From contig NC_092567.1 in the NCBI RefSeq assembly GCF_037975245.1, positions 7,128,714-7,192,713 on the forward strand: DNA of 64,000 nt, in the 5' to 3' direction. Source of the stretch: Apostichopus japonicus (Eukaryota; Echinodermata; Holothuroidea; Aspidochirotida; Stichopodidae). The notes beneath the pieces are model-generated. The model saw nothing but the letters and a program-made list of their open reading frames with translations. It did no database searches and was not told the DNA's origin. Of the stretch, positions 23,916-36,180 are shown one piece after another (the first letter of the stretch is position 1; every line of letters starts with the position of its first letter). The position numbers and the translations under genes were made by a program.

Positions 23916-25041
23916 ACAGCATTTCTATCCTTTTCCTTTGTCAAGTATTCTTTCGTTTGTTTTATATTTATTTAATATACTCCTATATTTTCTATTCCTC
24001 TTTTTGTATTACTTTTCTTTATGTTTGCTACCATTTCTGTGAATTGGATTTGCACGAAAAGATATACGTGTGGCCTCTTCAGCTCTACTCTATTTTTTTC
24101 TTTGATACTTTTTCCATCCTTCCAACACACTGTTAAACTTACAGCGGGTAAAATAGAAAATGAAACCGAATTCAATCAGTTTAGATATTGTTTGGATTTC
24201 TCCGGCAAAGGAAATGACCGTGCTAGGAATATTTCTAATAAATATCTTTAAGCAATGTTTGGATTAATAGTTATTGCATCCTTCCGTCAGTTCAACCGCA
24301 CGCGCATGGTAGACACTATTGACCTCACATTATGATGATATTATGTATGTTATGTATATCTATATATATATATCGCGTGTTGTAGGACAATACTTTTTTT
24401 GGCTGGTTTGCGCTCTTCACTAAACTATATATGTGCTGCATTATGACATAGTCTCAAAAACAACTTCCACGATGAAGCTGAGTGCAGAAATCCATAGTGG
24501 TTATTGTACACCACGGAGTCGTCTTTTACTTTATTTTATGAGAAGATTGGATCAGGCGAATTAAAGTGTACGTACAAAATGACTAAAGTTACTTTTTACT
24601 TAATGTATAGGCCCATTTAGCGTTTAGCCAATTAGCGCAACGTTGTGTATACTATTATATATGATTTGCCTACATGTAGGTCATAGAATTAAGCTAGTTA
24701 TAGCAATACTTTATTTATCTCTACACGCAAAAAAATGGAGTGTTGAATTTGAACACTTTCCAGGTGTAACCGTTCACCCTACACCTGAAGGGTTACTCTG
24801 ACCCTGAGTAGGGTAACATAATTCATGTAGCGTGTATTTTTTACACCTGCAGAAAGTGTACTTTCAGTTCGAGCATTCCGATTGGTCAAACCTCCCATCA
24901 GCTGGATTCTTAGTGCAAGTTAAGTGTTTAAACCACTGAAAACATTTATCGTTACTAAATGTACTATAGTAACCATGGCCATATATACGTGCAAGCCACA
25001 TAACGTTACGTAGTCAGTGTGCGATAACGAGCTACAATGGC

Positions 25042-26256
25042 ATGGAAAATGACGTTATAGGAGACTGGGACCTGGAAGAATTGATTGAAAAATTCGGAGG
25101 TATGTTATGATATTATGTAAGTGAACGTGACAAGAACGAGATATGCTTAGAGACCCACGACTAAGTTGGGTAGACGAATGCATTCGAATCGCTTGCGTTA
25201 CGTAGACCTAACGTTAAAGTCATACGATAAGTTAATATAATAGGCTAGGTGCTATTTGTCATAGTCAACTGATAATTGTCAACGAATCTGTGTAACCTAC
25301 ATACAAGTAAAATTAAACGGAATTGCCTACGGACGGACGGAGGACTTTGATCTAGGCCTTTTATGTAATGCATTTTTAATAGCATCGGGCATGGGCCTAT
25401 AGTTACGCTGGTACTATGTTTAATAAGGGATAAACATATATTCATGTAATGCAATATATAATTACCACTAATTGCCATTTTAGCTTGTAAGTTGTAGCAA
25501 GTAGGCCGAAGCTGATGTGGATCGGTGATACTTTTAGACCTAGGCCCAACTATAATTTAGCGATATTATGGAAGTGATCTAGCTGTTATAGTTCATAGCC
25601 ATCTACACAATTGCATACAATGGGAGTGAGCACTGTTTGAAGCATTGTTAACATGGTGCATTGGTTGTAAAAGTTGCCTATAGGCAACTTGTCTGATGAA
25701 AGTTTAATGCAAGTTCCTGTTTGACAAGGAATCACTATAGGCCATCTGGCTTTCTAGTTTCAAACGTGCTTGAAGAAGACAACCACAACTGATTAAATTG
25801 TGTGCATTTTCTTTAGGAATGTCAATGTTTTGTGAGGGGTACATGTAAATAATTGCTTATGCTCCAGGAATGTTTTAACACAACTTCATTATGATGGGAA
25901 TTTTCTTTTCTTTTCTTTGTTACTTAGGTAGTATCAACTTGGAATTCTATTTGCAAAAGATTTCAGAAAGACCTCAGCAATATGTGTTACTTCTTGGAGG
26001 AAGCAAAATACATCCTCAGCAGTCATTTGTGATCATCGAGAGACATGCCCTACCCCAGAGGACATTTATGAAGCCATTGATGTTGCTTCAAATGATTCTA
26101 CGCGTTAAATCTGAATTATACCAAATTGCAAGTTTCGGTGCCTGGGAATTTTTCCAAAAAGTTGTCTACCAGTTGCCTGGTGGTGTGAAGTGCAACCAGA
26201 TTCGAGATTTTTATGCTTACCGTGCCAACAAAAAAGACAAAGTAACTGCAGTTTAG
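25042..26256 (+). CDS. Two-exon transposon passenger gene, SAM-like start (128 aa)
   Basis: Exon 1 is 25042-25099 (donor G|GTATGT) and exon 2 is 25928-26256 (acceptor TTACTTAG). The phase-1 junction fits and the sum is 387 nt, exactly 129 codons with TAG. The protein starts MENDVIGDWDLEELIEKF, reminiscent of the first helices of a SAM domain (W-x2-E-x-L-x3-F), and continues with QSFVIIERHALPQ and AWEFFQKVVYQLPGGVK. Those later motifs match, as I recall the family, the C-terminal part of multicopy SAM-containing proteins linked to DNA transposons in fish and invertebrates. The middle (about 26060-26145) looks out of frame relative to that family, with two compensating indels. It also lacks most of the SAM domain and the central region, so it is probably decayed or a short derivative. 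The first ATG (25037) leads to a stop after a few codons; the second was chosen because it splices in frame. Confidence 0.55.
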
Positions 26257-26750
26257 CAGTTGTCATAGACAGCACTCCACGTTTCCTCATCTCAAGGATC
26301 AGAATGTATGTAAAGTTGTTGCTTATTTGGAATTGTCTTTGGGAAGAGTTGTTTCTTTGTGTTTAATTTGGAATACCAATGGCACGAGCCAACAACAAAG
26401 ACAAAGTAACTGCAGTGTAGCAGTCATCAGAGACAGCACTCTACGTTTTCTCATCCCACGGATCAGCATATATCTAAAGTTGTTGCCTATTTGAAATTGA
26501 CTTTGGGAAGAGTTGTTTCTTGTGTTTAATCTGGAATACCAAAAGGCATTTGCCAACAACAAATACATAGTCACTGTAGTGTAGCAGTCATCATACACAG
26601 CACTCCATGTTTTCTCATCCCATGGATCAGAATTTCTCTAAAGTTGTTGCATATTTGAAATTGACTTTGGGAAGAATTGTTCCTTTGTGTTTAATCTGGA
26701 ATACCAAAAGGCATGCGCAAACATTAAAGACCAAGTAACTGAACTGTAGC
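26220..26750. repeat. 164-bp tandem repeat, about 3.2 copies
   Basis: GCCAACA-AAAGACAAAGTAACTGCAG recurs at 26225, 26389, 26553 and 26717, each 164 bp apart. The first copy overlaps the last codons and stop of the passenger gene, so the gene's 3' end has been amplified. Antisense open frames here are shadows of the repeat. Confidence 0.85.
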
Positions 26751-27596
26751 AATTGAAAATGTTGGCACTTTTAAGTTGACTTCATTCCACAAGACAGTAC
26801 TTTTACAGCCTAAATTGTTTATTTTACATTTAATGGGATATAATATATGGACCTCTGGAATAGGAAGGTAGTAGGGTGTTTAATTGCTGAAAATCGCACA
26901 TTCTGAATTGTTTGTGTTGTCTTTGCTTTTTACTCTCTCTTAAATGTACCTCTCTGCTGTGAGCGATTCAAACATGCATCCATATATTGTTTACCTAATT
27001 ACTAGGTAATAATTAACCTAAAACCTGTATAAAATATTTACTAAATGGGTGCTATGTAAACTTCTCTGGCAAAATTTTACATAACAGTGTTGCATTTGCG
27101 TTACATAATAAACATGTAAAACTGTACAAACCAACAGTTAAGTAATTTTTACTGAAATGTTTAAGTGTTCTTATTTCACATGAAAATTAAGTTTAATTTT
27201 ACTTAACCTGTGTATCACGTTTTTTTAGTGTAAGTGTTATATTTATGGGATTTGGGGTTTGCAATTTCACCTGCAATTGTCAACTGAATATCAGTAAGGT
27301 GTTGGCTATATTCAACACGCAAAAAGTGTAAGAATAGCCAGACATGTGGTGTTACTACAGCTCTCCCATCAACTGAGTAATAAACACCTTCGAAGAGCTA
27401 AATTTAGGGGACTGGGTGTGACAATGACACCTTCAAGTGTTGATAAATTCAACACCAGCGAGGTGTTAGATTTTTAACACTCGGAAAGTGTAAAATTAGC
27501 AAGGAGGGTGTTGTCCCTGTACGAGCTAGGCTGAAGTGTTTGATATAACACTTATCGATTACTTTTCAACACTTCATTTTTTTGAGTGTATGGTGT

Positions 27597-28563
27597 TACA
27601 GATCAGTCTAGCAGGCTACAACTCATTTTGTTTTATTGCAGAGTAATAATATAGCGATAGAGTTGTTAACATTAACGCTTGTTCCTCACTACTCAGACAC
27701 ATTGATATTTTTCACACTACGTCCCGCCGTAACTTGTATGCCTATATCAATTATTAGGAATGTTTGGGCAAAGAGTAGCTATTTGCGATCCAAATTTTGA
27801 TTGGGTGTAATTTTGTTTATATATATATTTATTTAAAGTTACCTTTTGTTGGTGTTTGGAACTATATGTCAAGTAGGTTCCCTTGTGTCACTCTTTCAAG
27901 GAGAACGGCAGGGAGGGGACTATCTTGTAATTTACTGCTGAGAGGGAGAACATAATGAAGATACGACGTCGTATTTATAGTGGTTATGGACACTTCAAAA
28001 CTGTCGAAAATCAATAAATTACATAAAATATTAAATAGAGCATAATCTGAAGTAAAGCCCATTGTAATATGAAAGTCGAAATCTACTAAATTCCACTTAG
28101 TACTGGTTCTTGTCAAAATCACTATGCATTTGTGTGCCTGAAATCTTAGTGCATAAGCTTTGTACAATCTCGTGAAGCATATAGCGTATGTATATGAAAT
28201 AAGTACGTGATCTAACACTGTAGCTACATACCCGTACTTATACGTCGGTCAGTTTCACCCGAGTTCCGTGATTGCGCACTAGAGAAATCGTTGCTGAATA
28301 AGGAAGTGTATCTCGAAAGTAGCCTACCACAGTAACCTATAGGCTAAGGCTGTATACATACAATGTAACGTTATTTACAACTATAGAAAGGAGAAACTAG
28401 GGGCAAATCAAATTGTGTTTCACACTGTGTGACAACCGTAAAAACTTTAACGGACATTTGAATTTAAGGATGATAGTAAAATGGTTCTGCTGAAAAAACC
28501 TGACATCACTTGTAAATATGCACAACAAATTGAGACGTTTTACGTTTGGTGGAGAGCAATATT
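27597..28563. other. Right part of copy A beyond the transposon, no gene
   Basis: It aligns with 38573-39573. Open frames on either strand are not conserved between the copies: the 28481-28675 frame has an early stop in B. Confidence 0.5.
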
Positions 28564-28664
28564 GAGCGAGAGTTATATGACAAATGAAGGTGCAGATGCA
28601 GCTTCCCTGAGCTTGATATTTAAGGCAGCCATTCTTCCTCGAATAATATACTTATATCAAATAC

Positions 28665-28858
28665 CAGGTACGTAGCCAGGGGGGAGCAGGGGGAGCGACC
28701 GCTCCCCCCATTTCAGTGTCGAAAAAAATGTTTAAAAACTGTCGTGTTTTTAGCATGGTATTATGTCAGTGCTCTTTTGATCTTGAATACTCGTCAGCTC
28801 CGTTAACTCGATTATAATCGTAGTAACATTCACGCCTACTGATTCAACTACTTACTAA
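28665..28858 (+). mobile_element. hAT-like MITE, copy 1
   Basis: It begins CAGGTACGTAGCCAGG, a hAT-type terminus. The whole 195 bp matches 46002-46197 in reverse orientation (shared TTGAATCAGTA, GTTACTACG, AGCTGACGAG, AGAGCACTGACA, TTTTTAAACATT, TTCGACACTGAA when reversed). It sits exactly in the spacer between the two duplication copies. Confidence 0.65.
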
Positions 28859-29066
28859 GAACTAAGCACTCTGGACGCCATAACAGGTCTCTGTTTGTGA
28901 AAGTACACCTACTCTTTCACAAAAACGGGTAAAATCAAATTCATATTTCAAAGTCGAATGCACAATGTATGTACGCAGACGTACCAATGATATGTTTTTT
29001 TTGCCGTACAATGCAAAGCGCCCTCACTATTTTCAAGGCTTCACTGAGTATACACAAGGCGATGCA

Positions 29067-29652
29067 CTGTGCCAGCATTCGTCCTAGTTTAATTTCTAGG
29101 CATGTCAATCACATTGTAATGAGTCACGTGATATAACACATGTACAGCTACAGTACATGTCGTACATCGTACATCTCTTGGTTTTCTATTAATACATCAA
29201 AGAGATGTACCGCTGAACATCACCTGGACGATCGGTAAACATGCATCTCTGTGTTACAGTTTTCTTTCATTTAATTATTTAGAACAGCGAAAATCATCTT
29301 GTTTAATTGTTCATCATTTGTTTTTTTCAAGACTATTGTTTAGCGAATAAATTCCTACAAAATCATGACGTTTGGGGTTAATTTTGAATTTGATTTTTGT
29401 TGTTGTTATCTTGCAACAACAGTGTCGCGTTGTAAATAGACTGTTTTAAAAAGAGAAATGTTAAGAACGGTACAATTCAATTATATATATTAGCGTGGAT
29501 GCATAAAATGTTTCCTCAACAGTGCTACTGTGACACTAAACTGATCTAAAACGATACGTGATTTGTTTGCACCCAATATAGTTATCCAAAGCATTTTAAA
29601 CAATATCGCGATTTTTCAGAATAAAACCACATTTTTGTACACAATTTACGTT
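29067..29652. other. 586-bp block present only in copy B
   Basis: Copy A reads GATGCA|ATGACTTACTG continuously (near 15685). In B these sides are split by 586 bp. The block contains an inverted repeat GTACATCTCTT/AAGAGATGTAC (29169-29179 and 29200-29210). No TIR or target duplication is clear, so it may be an insertion in B or a deletion in A. Confidence 0.7.
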
Positions 29653-30872
29653 ATGACTTACTGATTTTGTTGGCATCGAAATGGACATTATATATAAAAA
29701 TGTTAGCCTGGTTGGAGTCATATTATATCGTTGAAATTTCGTTGAAATACTTAGGGTGTTTTTTATCTTCAATAAATTGTATTTGTAATTGCCTATAAAT
29801 TTGTTGAGGATGTGTTGGTGGTATCAGTAGGGAGTTGTATATGGTAAAGTTCATTCAATGAACATTGAAGAAAGAGCCATTGATATGACTAGGGAAGTAC
29901 TTAAATATGACGACTTGCCTGTTAATATTAGACATGTTTTTTTGTTTGTTTTTTTTGAGGAGGGAGGGAGGGGGGTAAGGGAGGTGTGAAATAGTTAAAA
30001 TAATTTAGAATGTTAAAGAAAGAACAATGTCTGAAATGGTGGAAGGCATTCAAAAAGTGTTGTCATCGGTGGGGTATAGGAAGGTAGTAGGGAGTTAAGT
30101 AGTCACGCGATATGAATTAAAGAAAGTATACAATAGATATATTCAGCTGATTAAATGAATATGACTACTTGTCAATATTACATGTGTAGGGTCTGTGGTA
30201 GTGTGAAATAGTCATACAATGTCAAACAACGTAAATATATAATATATGACAAACGTTAACTATTTAATCGTCACAAACTCTCAGTCTAAATTACTAACGA
30301 TGATATAGAGTCAAGTAGTCACGTGATATAAATTAAAGAAAGTATACAATAGATACATTCAGCTGATTAAATAAATATGACTACTTGTCTATATTAGATG
30401 TGTAGGGTCTGTGGTAGTGTGAAATAGACATACAATGTCAACGTAAATGTCTGAAATATGACAACCGTTAAATATTTAATCGTCACAAACTATCAGTCTA
30501 AATTACTAACGATGATATAGTATCAATCGTATACATTATGAACGATACGCAGATGTTAATAAGAATATTAAACATTTTTGTTGGTAGTATTATGCATTTT
30601 CTATATCCAAATAAATACACAAATTGTTTCACGCCATATTATTATTTCTTTTATGGAAGTAATGGACTGATTTCATCTTTTAAATTCTATTATATAATTA
30701 AAACTATTTATATTTTCGACAAAAAATAATTATCCCTGATTAATTTTGGAAAAGTTTCTAATCGTCATAATCATTTTTCTTTCCCGGCTACGAAGATCTT
30801 TTAGTTTGACCCCCAAAAAAGAAGAAAAACATTTATCTTTATCATCTAATCCTTTAATGAAGAACTTGTGAT

Positions 30873-31305
30873 ATGATGGACTTGGACAGATGCGCAGTTA
30901 CTGAAATTACGTCAACGGTTATCCTTCAAATAATAGGTCCCCAGAAAAGAAAAGAAAAATACACGGTTGGCCACGTATGCAAGTTGGAACGTGCATCTAA
31001 TTATGTTTCTGGAATTCACCATTATACGTTAGTATTATTACTTTTGTCATTATTATTCAAATCATTTGGAAAGGAAAAAGACCATAGTCATCGCCTGGCA
31101 CAGTGTTTGCAAATACAAAGATTCAGTTAAAATTTTTAGCATTATCGTGGAGTGCATCTATAGTATTGCAAAACAAATGTGTACCAATTTCATTTTCTTA
31201 ATCGTATACATGCATTCCTGGGATTGCAAATGTTATTCAGACCGTTCTTCTTGCAAGAAATATAGCTATGATAAGCAAATAGGATGCACTGTGGACGCTG
31301 CTTGA
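30873..31305 (+). other. Paired small ORFs conserved in both duplication copies (B)
   Basis: This is the counterpart of 17113-17548: 85 and 79 codons. The 79-aa frames agree at about 65 of 79 residues with the same ends (MERKKTIVIAWH and GCTVDAA). Differences are mostly amino-acid changing and several cysteines are exchanged (C to Y twice, G to C), which argues against a maintained protein fold. Confidence 0.2.
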
Positions 31306-31499
31306 CTAACAATATTTCAGTAAAAGTAGTGTTTTGTTAATTATTGGAGAAACAGAGAAATAAAACAAAAGGGTTGTTAGCATCCATTCAATTATCAAAA
31401 AAAATGTTAACTCAATCTGACAGTAGTAATCCGTTGGCCATGTTGGAACCAACCGTCAGAGAACTAATGAGTACTGGATACCAGGTTCAATAAACCGCC

Positions 31500-31550
31500 T
31501 GCAGGTTTGTAGGTAAAGCTACGCTTCTTAGGCAAGAGGTTCGAAACCGG
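31500..31550 (+). mobile_element. tRNA-like pol III promoter remnant, probable SINE (copy B)
   Basis: GGTTCGAAACC at 31538-31548 with an A-box-like segment upstream; homologue of 17735-17800. Confidence 0.35.
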
Positions 31551-33096
31551 TAAAGAAGGCTTTAATTCCACTGTTGGCAACTGTCACCTGTATCGAACAA
31601 TAGTTGTCACTCTCGGTAAGCACGTCATACCCCCACAAGAATGTCACTTTCCGTGTTTAACACTTCCGTTAACCACGCCATACTCCATCCGAGAATGGTA
31701 ATAATGCTATTATCCACACGACTTATTATATACGAAGAAAGTAACGTAATATTTAGTCAATGCAAAATAAAAGTGAATTGGTTGGATTGAAGCGCACAAT
31801 CTGAATATGACTAGGAATGTAACCTTTATATCGATTGACCTTAAATTTCCGCCTTTTGTTTGAAATCGCGCTCAGACAGCACTTACGTGGCTAAATGACT
31901 TCCTTCTCGAGAGTACCTCAACAATGTGATAAGGCAAGAAGGGAAGCGTTCAGATTGACCTCAAAATGAAAGTAACTATTAAGTACAGTTCCATTACGTT
32001 TATCAAATAACATCACGGGTTACACAATGAAATGCTCACTGGCATTATAATAGCGACAACATGTTACTTTCATATTTTGCATTTGGATAATTTACCTTAA
32101 GATCATTTTTGCTTAATCTGTTAAATTGTTGATTGCTTAAACTAATATGATTTTCATTTATATTTTGATATCAAGAGAGCTAGATATTGTTGTCATAGAA
32201 AATGATCGTCTGCGTTGAAATATAAACCCAGCGACGTCTTTAGTTGCAGGCAAACATAAATCCTGAACCGTTGAATTATTTTTTATCACACTGTGAGTAT
32301 TAGTCGTAAAGGCAAAGCAATTTTTCAGTACGTTTGGAAACTTCGTCAGCCCGTAATTGCAAGACTGGGTTTAGGCGCCCACCTTTAAATGATATTTCCT
32401 TAAAATGTTTGCACAAATCGTAAATGGTACCAAAATTTGAAAATTTTGAAAGCAACGAACCAACAAAATCAACACATTTGCTACAAGTGTTGCTAGATCC
32501 GGGTATTCTACGACTGTACCAATGAGCTCAAGTTATTAATAGATATACGTTTACTAAGTTTTCTTGGTTGCTATATTACTTCGATTGTGTTAAAAGTCGA
32601 CTTGTAAGTTACTACCACAGCTATTCCTATCACATGATTTTTACTAAGACTAGAGGTCAGTTATGACAGCAGACTCCAGGCTACATAATTGTAAATCTCT
32701 TTGGTCGCTTTACTGATGTACACTTGCAACAAAATATACTTGATCATCATAAAGAGGGACCTAACACAACATGTTACGAATCCAGTTCGTAGAAAGGCAT
32801 TACATTGTTTATTCAGCCTTGTGTAATGTAACTACGAATACAGAGATTTTGGGAGGGATATATATTTACTGGTCGACTTAAAATCCTTCCCAAAGAAAAT
32901 ATTCAGATTAAGACGCTGGCAGTATAGAACTTTCCAGTCATTAACAAAGGCTGCAACTATCGCAAATGTTATTCTCGTTAAGTCTAGCCTTCCATATCAT
33001 ACCATACATAGGAATATCATACTACATACACAACTTTCTAAATTCTTATCACTACTGCTTGTTCAAGTCCACGTCTTTGATTGTCTATTTTACAGG

Positions 33097-33247
<151 letters not shown>

Positions 33248-34701
33248 AATGGAAGCTTCTCAAAACAGGAAACTATCTGTTCAGGGGTCGTAATACTTTG
33301 ATTCAACAGGAAGTAATGAAGACATGTTTTTTCATTCCATACTGAGTGTGTATGTGAGTTACATTGTACCACATCGTAACAGGGATGAACCGTTCCGCCG
33401 TTTTATAATGTCAACTATTAGAGTCTGGAAAGTTAACGAAATAGTTCCAGGAGAGAAAATCAGAGTAGAGGTAAGATTAAATTGACCATCAAGGAGAACA
33501 AATTCCATTTCTAGCAAATTCTATAAAAATAAAAATAAATCACAGTATTAGACTGCAGAGCGAGGTAACGTTAGTTTCTACAGATAACGTAGGTTTGATT
33601 CGTATGACCAATTAACTATAATGATGTTAAGTGACCGTGACGTAGTTTGTTCCATATAGTGAAATGAATACATGATATACTTACATGTGTTTTATAATAT
33701 TTATATCGTGATACAAGCTGAAGCTGATATGAAACTGTACAATATTGTAAAGAAACTGTATTGTACTATGAATAACACAACATATATTACCTTATTAAGT
33801 TAGGGTTATACAAGAAAACTACTGCATAGGGCCTTTTGTGCTTGTAATTTATTGCATTGTACCTACAACCCGTGACTATGTGACATTGTACTGTAATTAG
33901 AGAAGTAATAAGCATACTTTAATTAAGAGTTGAACGTTAGTGCAGTCGGTTACGTGTTTAGACACACGTTTAGTGTAACTCGTATAGTGTTATAGAGGAT
34001 TATTTTCATCCGATAACCAAACATGTCTGTAGTATCAGACTCAGTATGTACCTGACTTTTTTACTGTCCGTCCTGTATTTGCTATTGTCCCACATCTGCT
34101 AAAGACACTCGTCTCGTTCCTATACCAACATATGCTGGACATGTAAATTTGTATTAAGGTACATACATTAAGAGGCAATAGTACAAGCTGCAGGGGCACT
34201 TCTCCGTACAAAATTACAATGCCCCCCCCCCCGAGTCCCACCATTAAAGCATTAAAACACCATGCACCTTCTCTATTGGTGATTAATTGTGTTGCCCTTC
34301 TCTAGAAGACATTGGTGCCCCACCAGTGCCCCCTGAAAAAAAATGGTCCTGACGACATCACTGTTTATGAATCATAGGAACTATGAACTCTCCATTAAAT
34401 AGTGCAGATTCCGGAAATTTCACAAACAAGTTTCGGCTTAGTTATTATACTAGAATCGTTCACATTCATATTTCGTAACCAATCAATGTTCAGGTTTAAT
34501 CTAGCTAGTCCGAAACAGACATGGTAAATGAATATATTCAACTAGTTCACGAGCTTGGTTTTTCCATTAACTAAACGCTTTTATGTCCAATTTCCTCGTT
34601 TATTTGGCAAATTTTAGTAAGGTTATTAAGCTTCTTTTTATTGTACGTTATTACCAGTTAGTGTTAAATAAGCAGATTTTCAACACAAACTGCAGTTTTA
34701 A

Positions 34702-34858
<157 letters not shown>

Positions 34859-34959
34859 TGTAATTACTTTGACATTGTAAATTATGAGTAGACGTGGTAC
34901 CTACGGTGAAAGGATACACATGTAGTAATTTATGTAGGCATATGAAGTATACTGGCACT

Positions 34960-36150
34960 AAGTGTTAGAGGACAGAAAGTGCAATTTATGTAGCATATGG
35001 TACAAACAGTTAGAGGACAGATACTGGTATTATAATGTATGTATTCTTAAACATTACAGGACATCAGGTGTCTGTATAATGTCATTTATGTAGGCCTAGT
35101 ATACTGGTACATACAGTTAGAGTACAGATACTGGTATTATAATGTTTGTATTCTTGAACATTAGAGGACATAAGGTGTCTGTATAATATAAGTTATGTAG
35201 GCCTATGAAGTATACTGGCACTAAGAGTTAGAGGACAGAAAGTGCAATGTATGTAGCATATGGTACATACAGTTAGAGGACAGATACTGGTATTATAATA
35301 TATGTATTCTTGAACATAAGAGGACATCAGGTGTCTGTATAATGTAAGCTATGTAGGCCTATGAAGTATAATGGCACTAAGAGTTAGAGGACAGGAAGTG
35401 CAATTTATATAGCATATGGTACACACAGTCAGAGGACAGATACTGGTATTATAATGTATGTATTCTTGAACATTAGAGGACATCAGGTGTCTGTATAATG
35501 TACGCTATGTAGGCCTATGAAGTATAATGGCACTAAGAGTAAGAGGACAGGAAGTGCAATTTATATAGCATATGGTACACACAGTCAGAGGACAGATACT
35601 GGTATTATAATGTATGTATTCTTGAACATTAGAGGACATCAGGTTTCTGTATAATGCAAGCTTTGTAGGCCTATTTAGTATACTGGTACATACAGTTAGA
35701 GGACAGAAACTGGTTTTTATAGTATATGTATTCTTGAACATTAGAGGACATCGGGTGTCTGTATAATGTAAGCTATGTAGGCCTATTAAGTAAACATACA
35801 GTTAGAGGACAAGACGTGTAACTTATGATTTATATGGTACATACAGTACGAGTACAGTTACTGGTATTATAATGTATGTATTCTTGAACTCCAGAGGACG
35901 TCAGGTGTCTGTAAAATGTAATGTATGTAGGCCTGCTTTGTATACTGGCACATACCGTTAGAGGACAGGACGTGTAATGTATGTATCATATGTTGCATAC
36001 AGTAAGAGTACAGATACTGGTATTATAATGTATGTATTCTTGAACATTAGAGGACATCATGTGTCTGTATGATGTATGTTATGGAGGCCTATTTAGTATA
36101 CTGGCATACATAGTTAGAGGACAGGAAGTGTAATTTATGTACCATATGTT
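34960..36150. repeat. 156-bp minisatellite, about 8 copies
   Basis: GTATTCTTGAACATTAGAGG recurs (with variants) at 35041, 35148, 35304, 35460, 35616, 35728, 35878 and 36034, so the common period is 156 bp with two shortened units (107 and 112 bp). Each unit holds two related halves starting GTTAGAGGACAG. Antisense open frames here are shadows. Confidence 0.9.
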
Positions 36151-36180
36151 AATTCTTTCTGAAGTAAACATTATTCACTT

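Larger units (their letters stand above)
24724..27588. mobile_element. 2.87-kb DNA transposon with TIRs and TA target site
   Basis: The left end is CACGCAAAAAAATGGAGTGT. The right end, reversed, is CACTCAAAAAAATGAAGTGT, followed in both by TGAA (22 of 24 matching). TA flanks both sides (24722-24723, 27589-27590). Copy B has a single TA at the homologous point (around 38576-38580, CTCTCTAGTGTTA), a natural empty site, so insertion followed the segmental duplication. Subterminal zones are full of GTGT/ACAC motifs. Inside lie a two-exon gene and a 164-bp tandem repeat. No transposase is encoded, so it is non-autonomous or uses a transposase in trans. The TIR style (CACTC plus A run) resembles CACTA-like elements, but a 2-bp TA duplication is not typical of them, so the superfamily is left open. 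Confidence 0.85.
15493..28563 (+). repeat. Segmental duplication, copy A
   Basis: Copy A aligns in direct orientation with 28866-39573. Landmarks in order: 15505/28878 (CGCCATAACA), 17113/30873, 17309/31066, 17783/31538 (GGTTCGAAACC), 19630/33099 (TA tract), 20545/34041, 21107/36696, the 59-bp minisatellite (21470/37040), 24120/37855, and 27597-28563/38573-39573. Non-coding similarity looks around 90% by eye. Copy A carries an extra 2.87-kb transposon (24724-27588) and lacks about 1.95 kb present in B (34245-36180) and a 586-bp block (29067-29652). Confidence 0.9.

Noticed and set aside
28481-28675. 64-codon frame MVLLKKPDITCKYAQQ at the end of copy A
   Set aside because: Copy B has a stop at the fifth codon, and the last residues are the start of a MITE.
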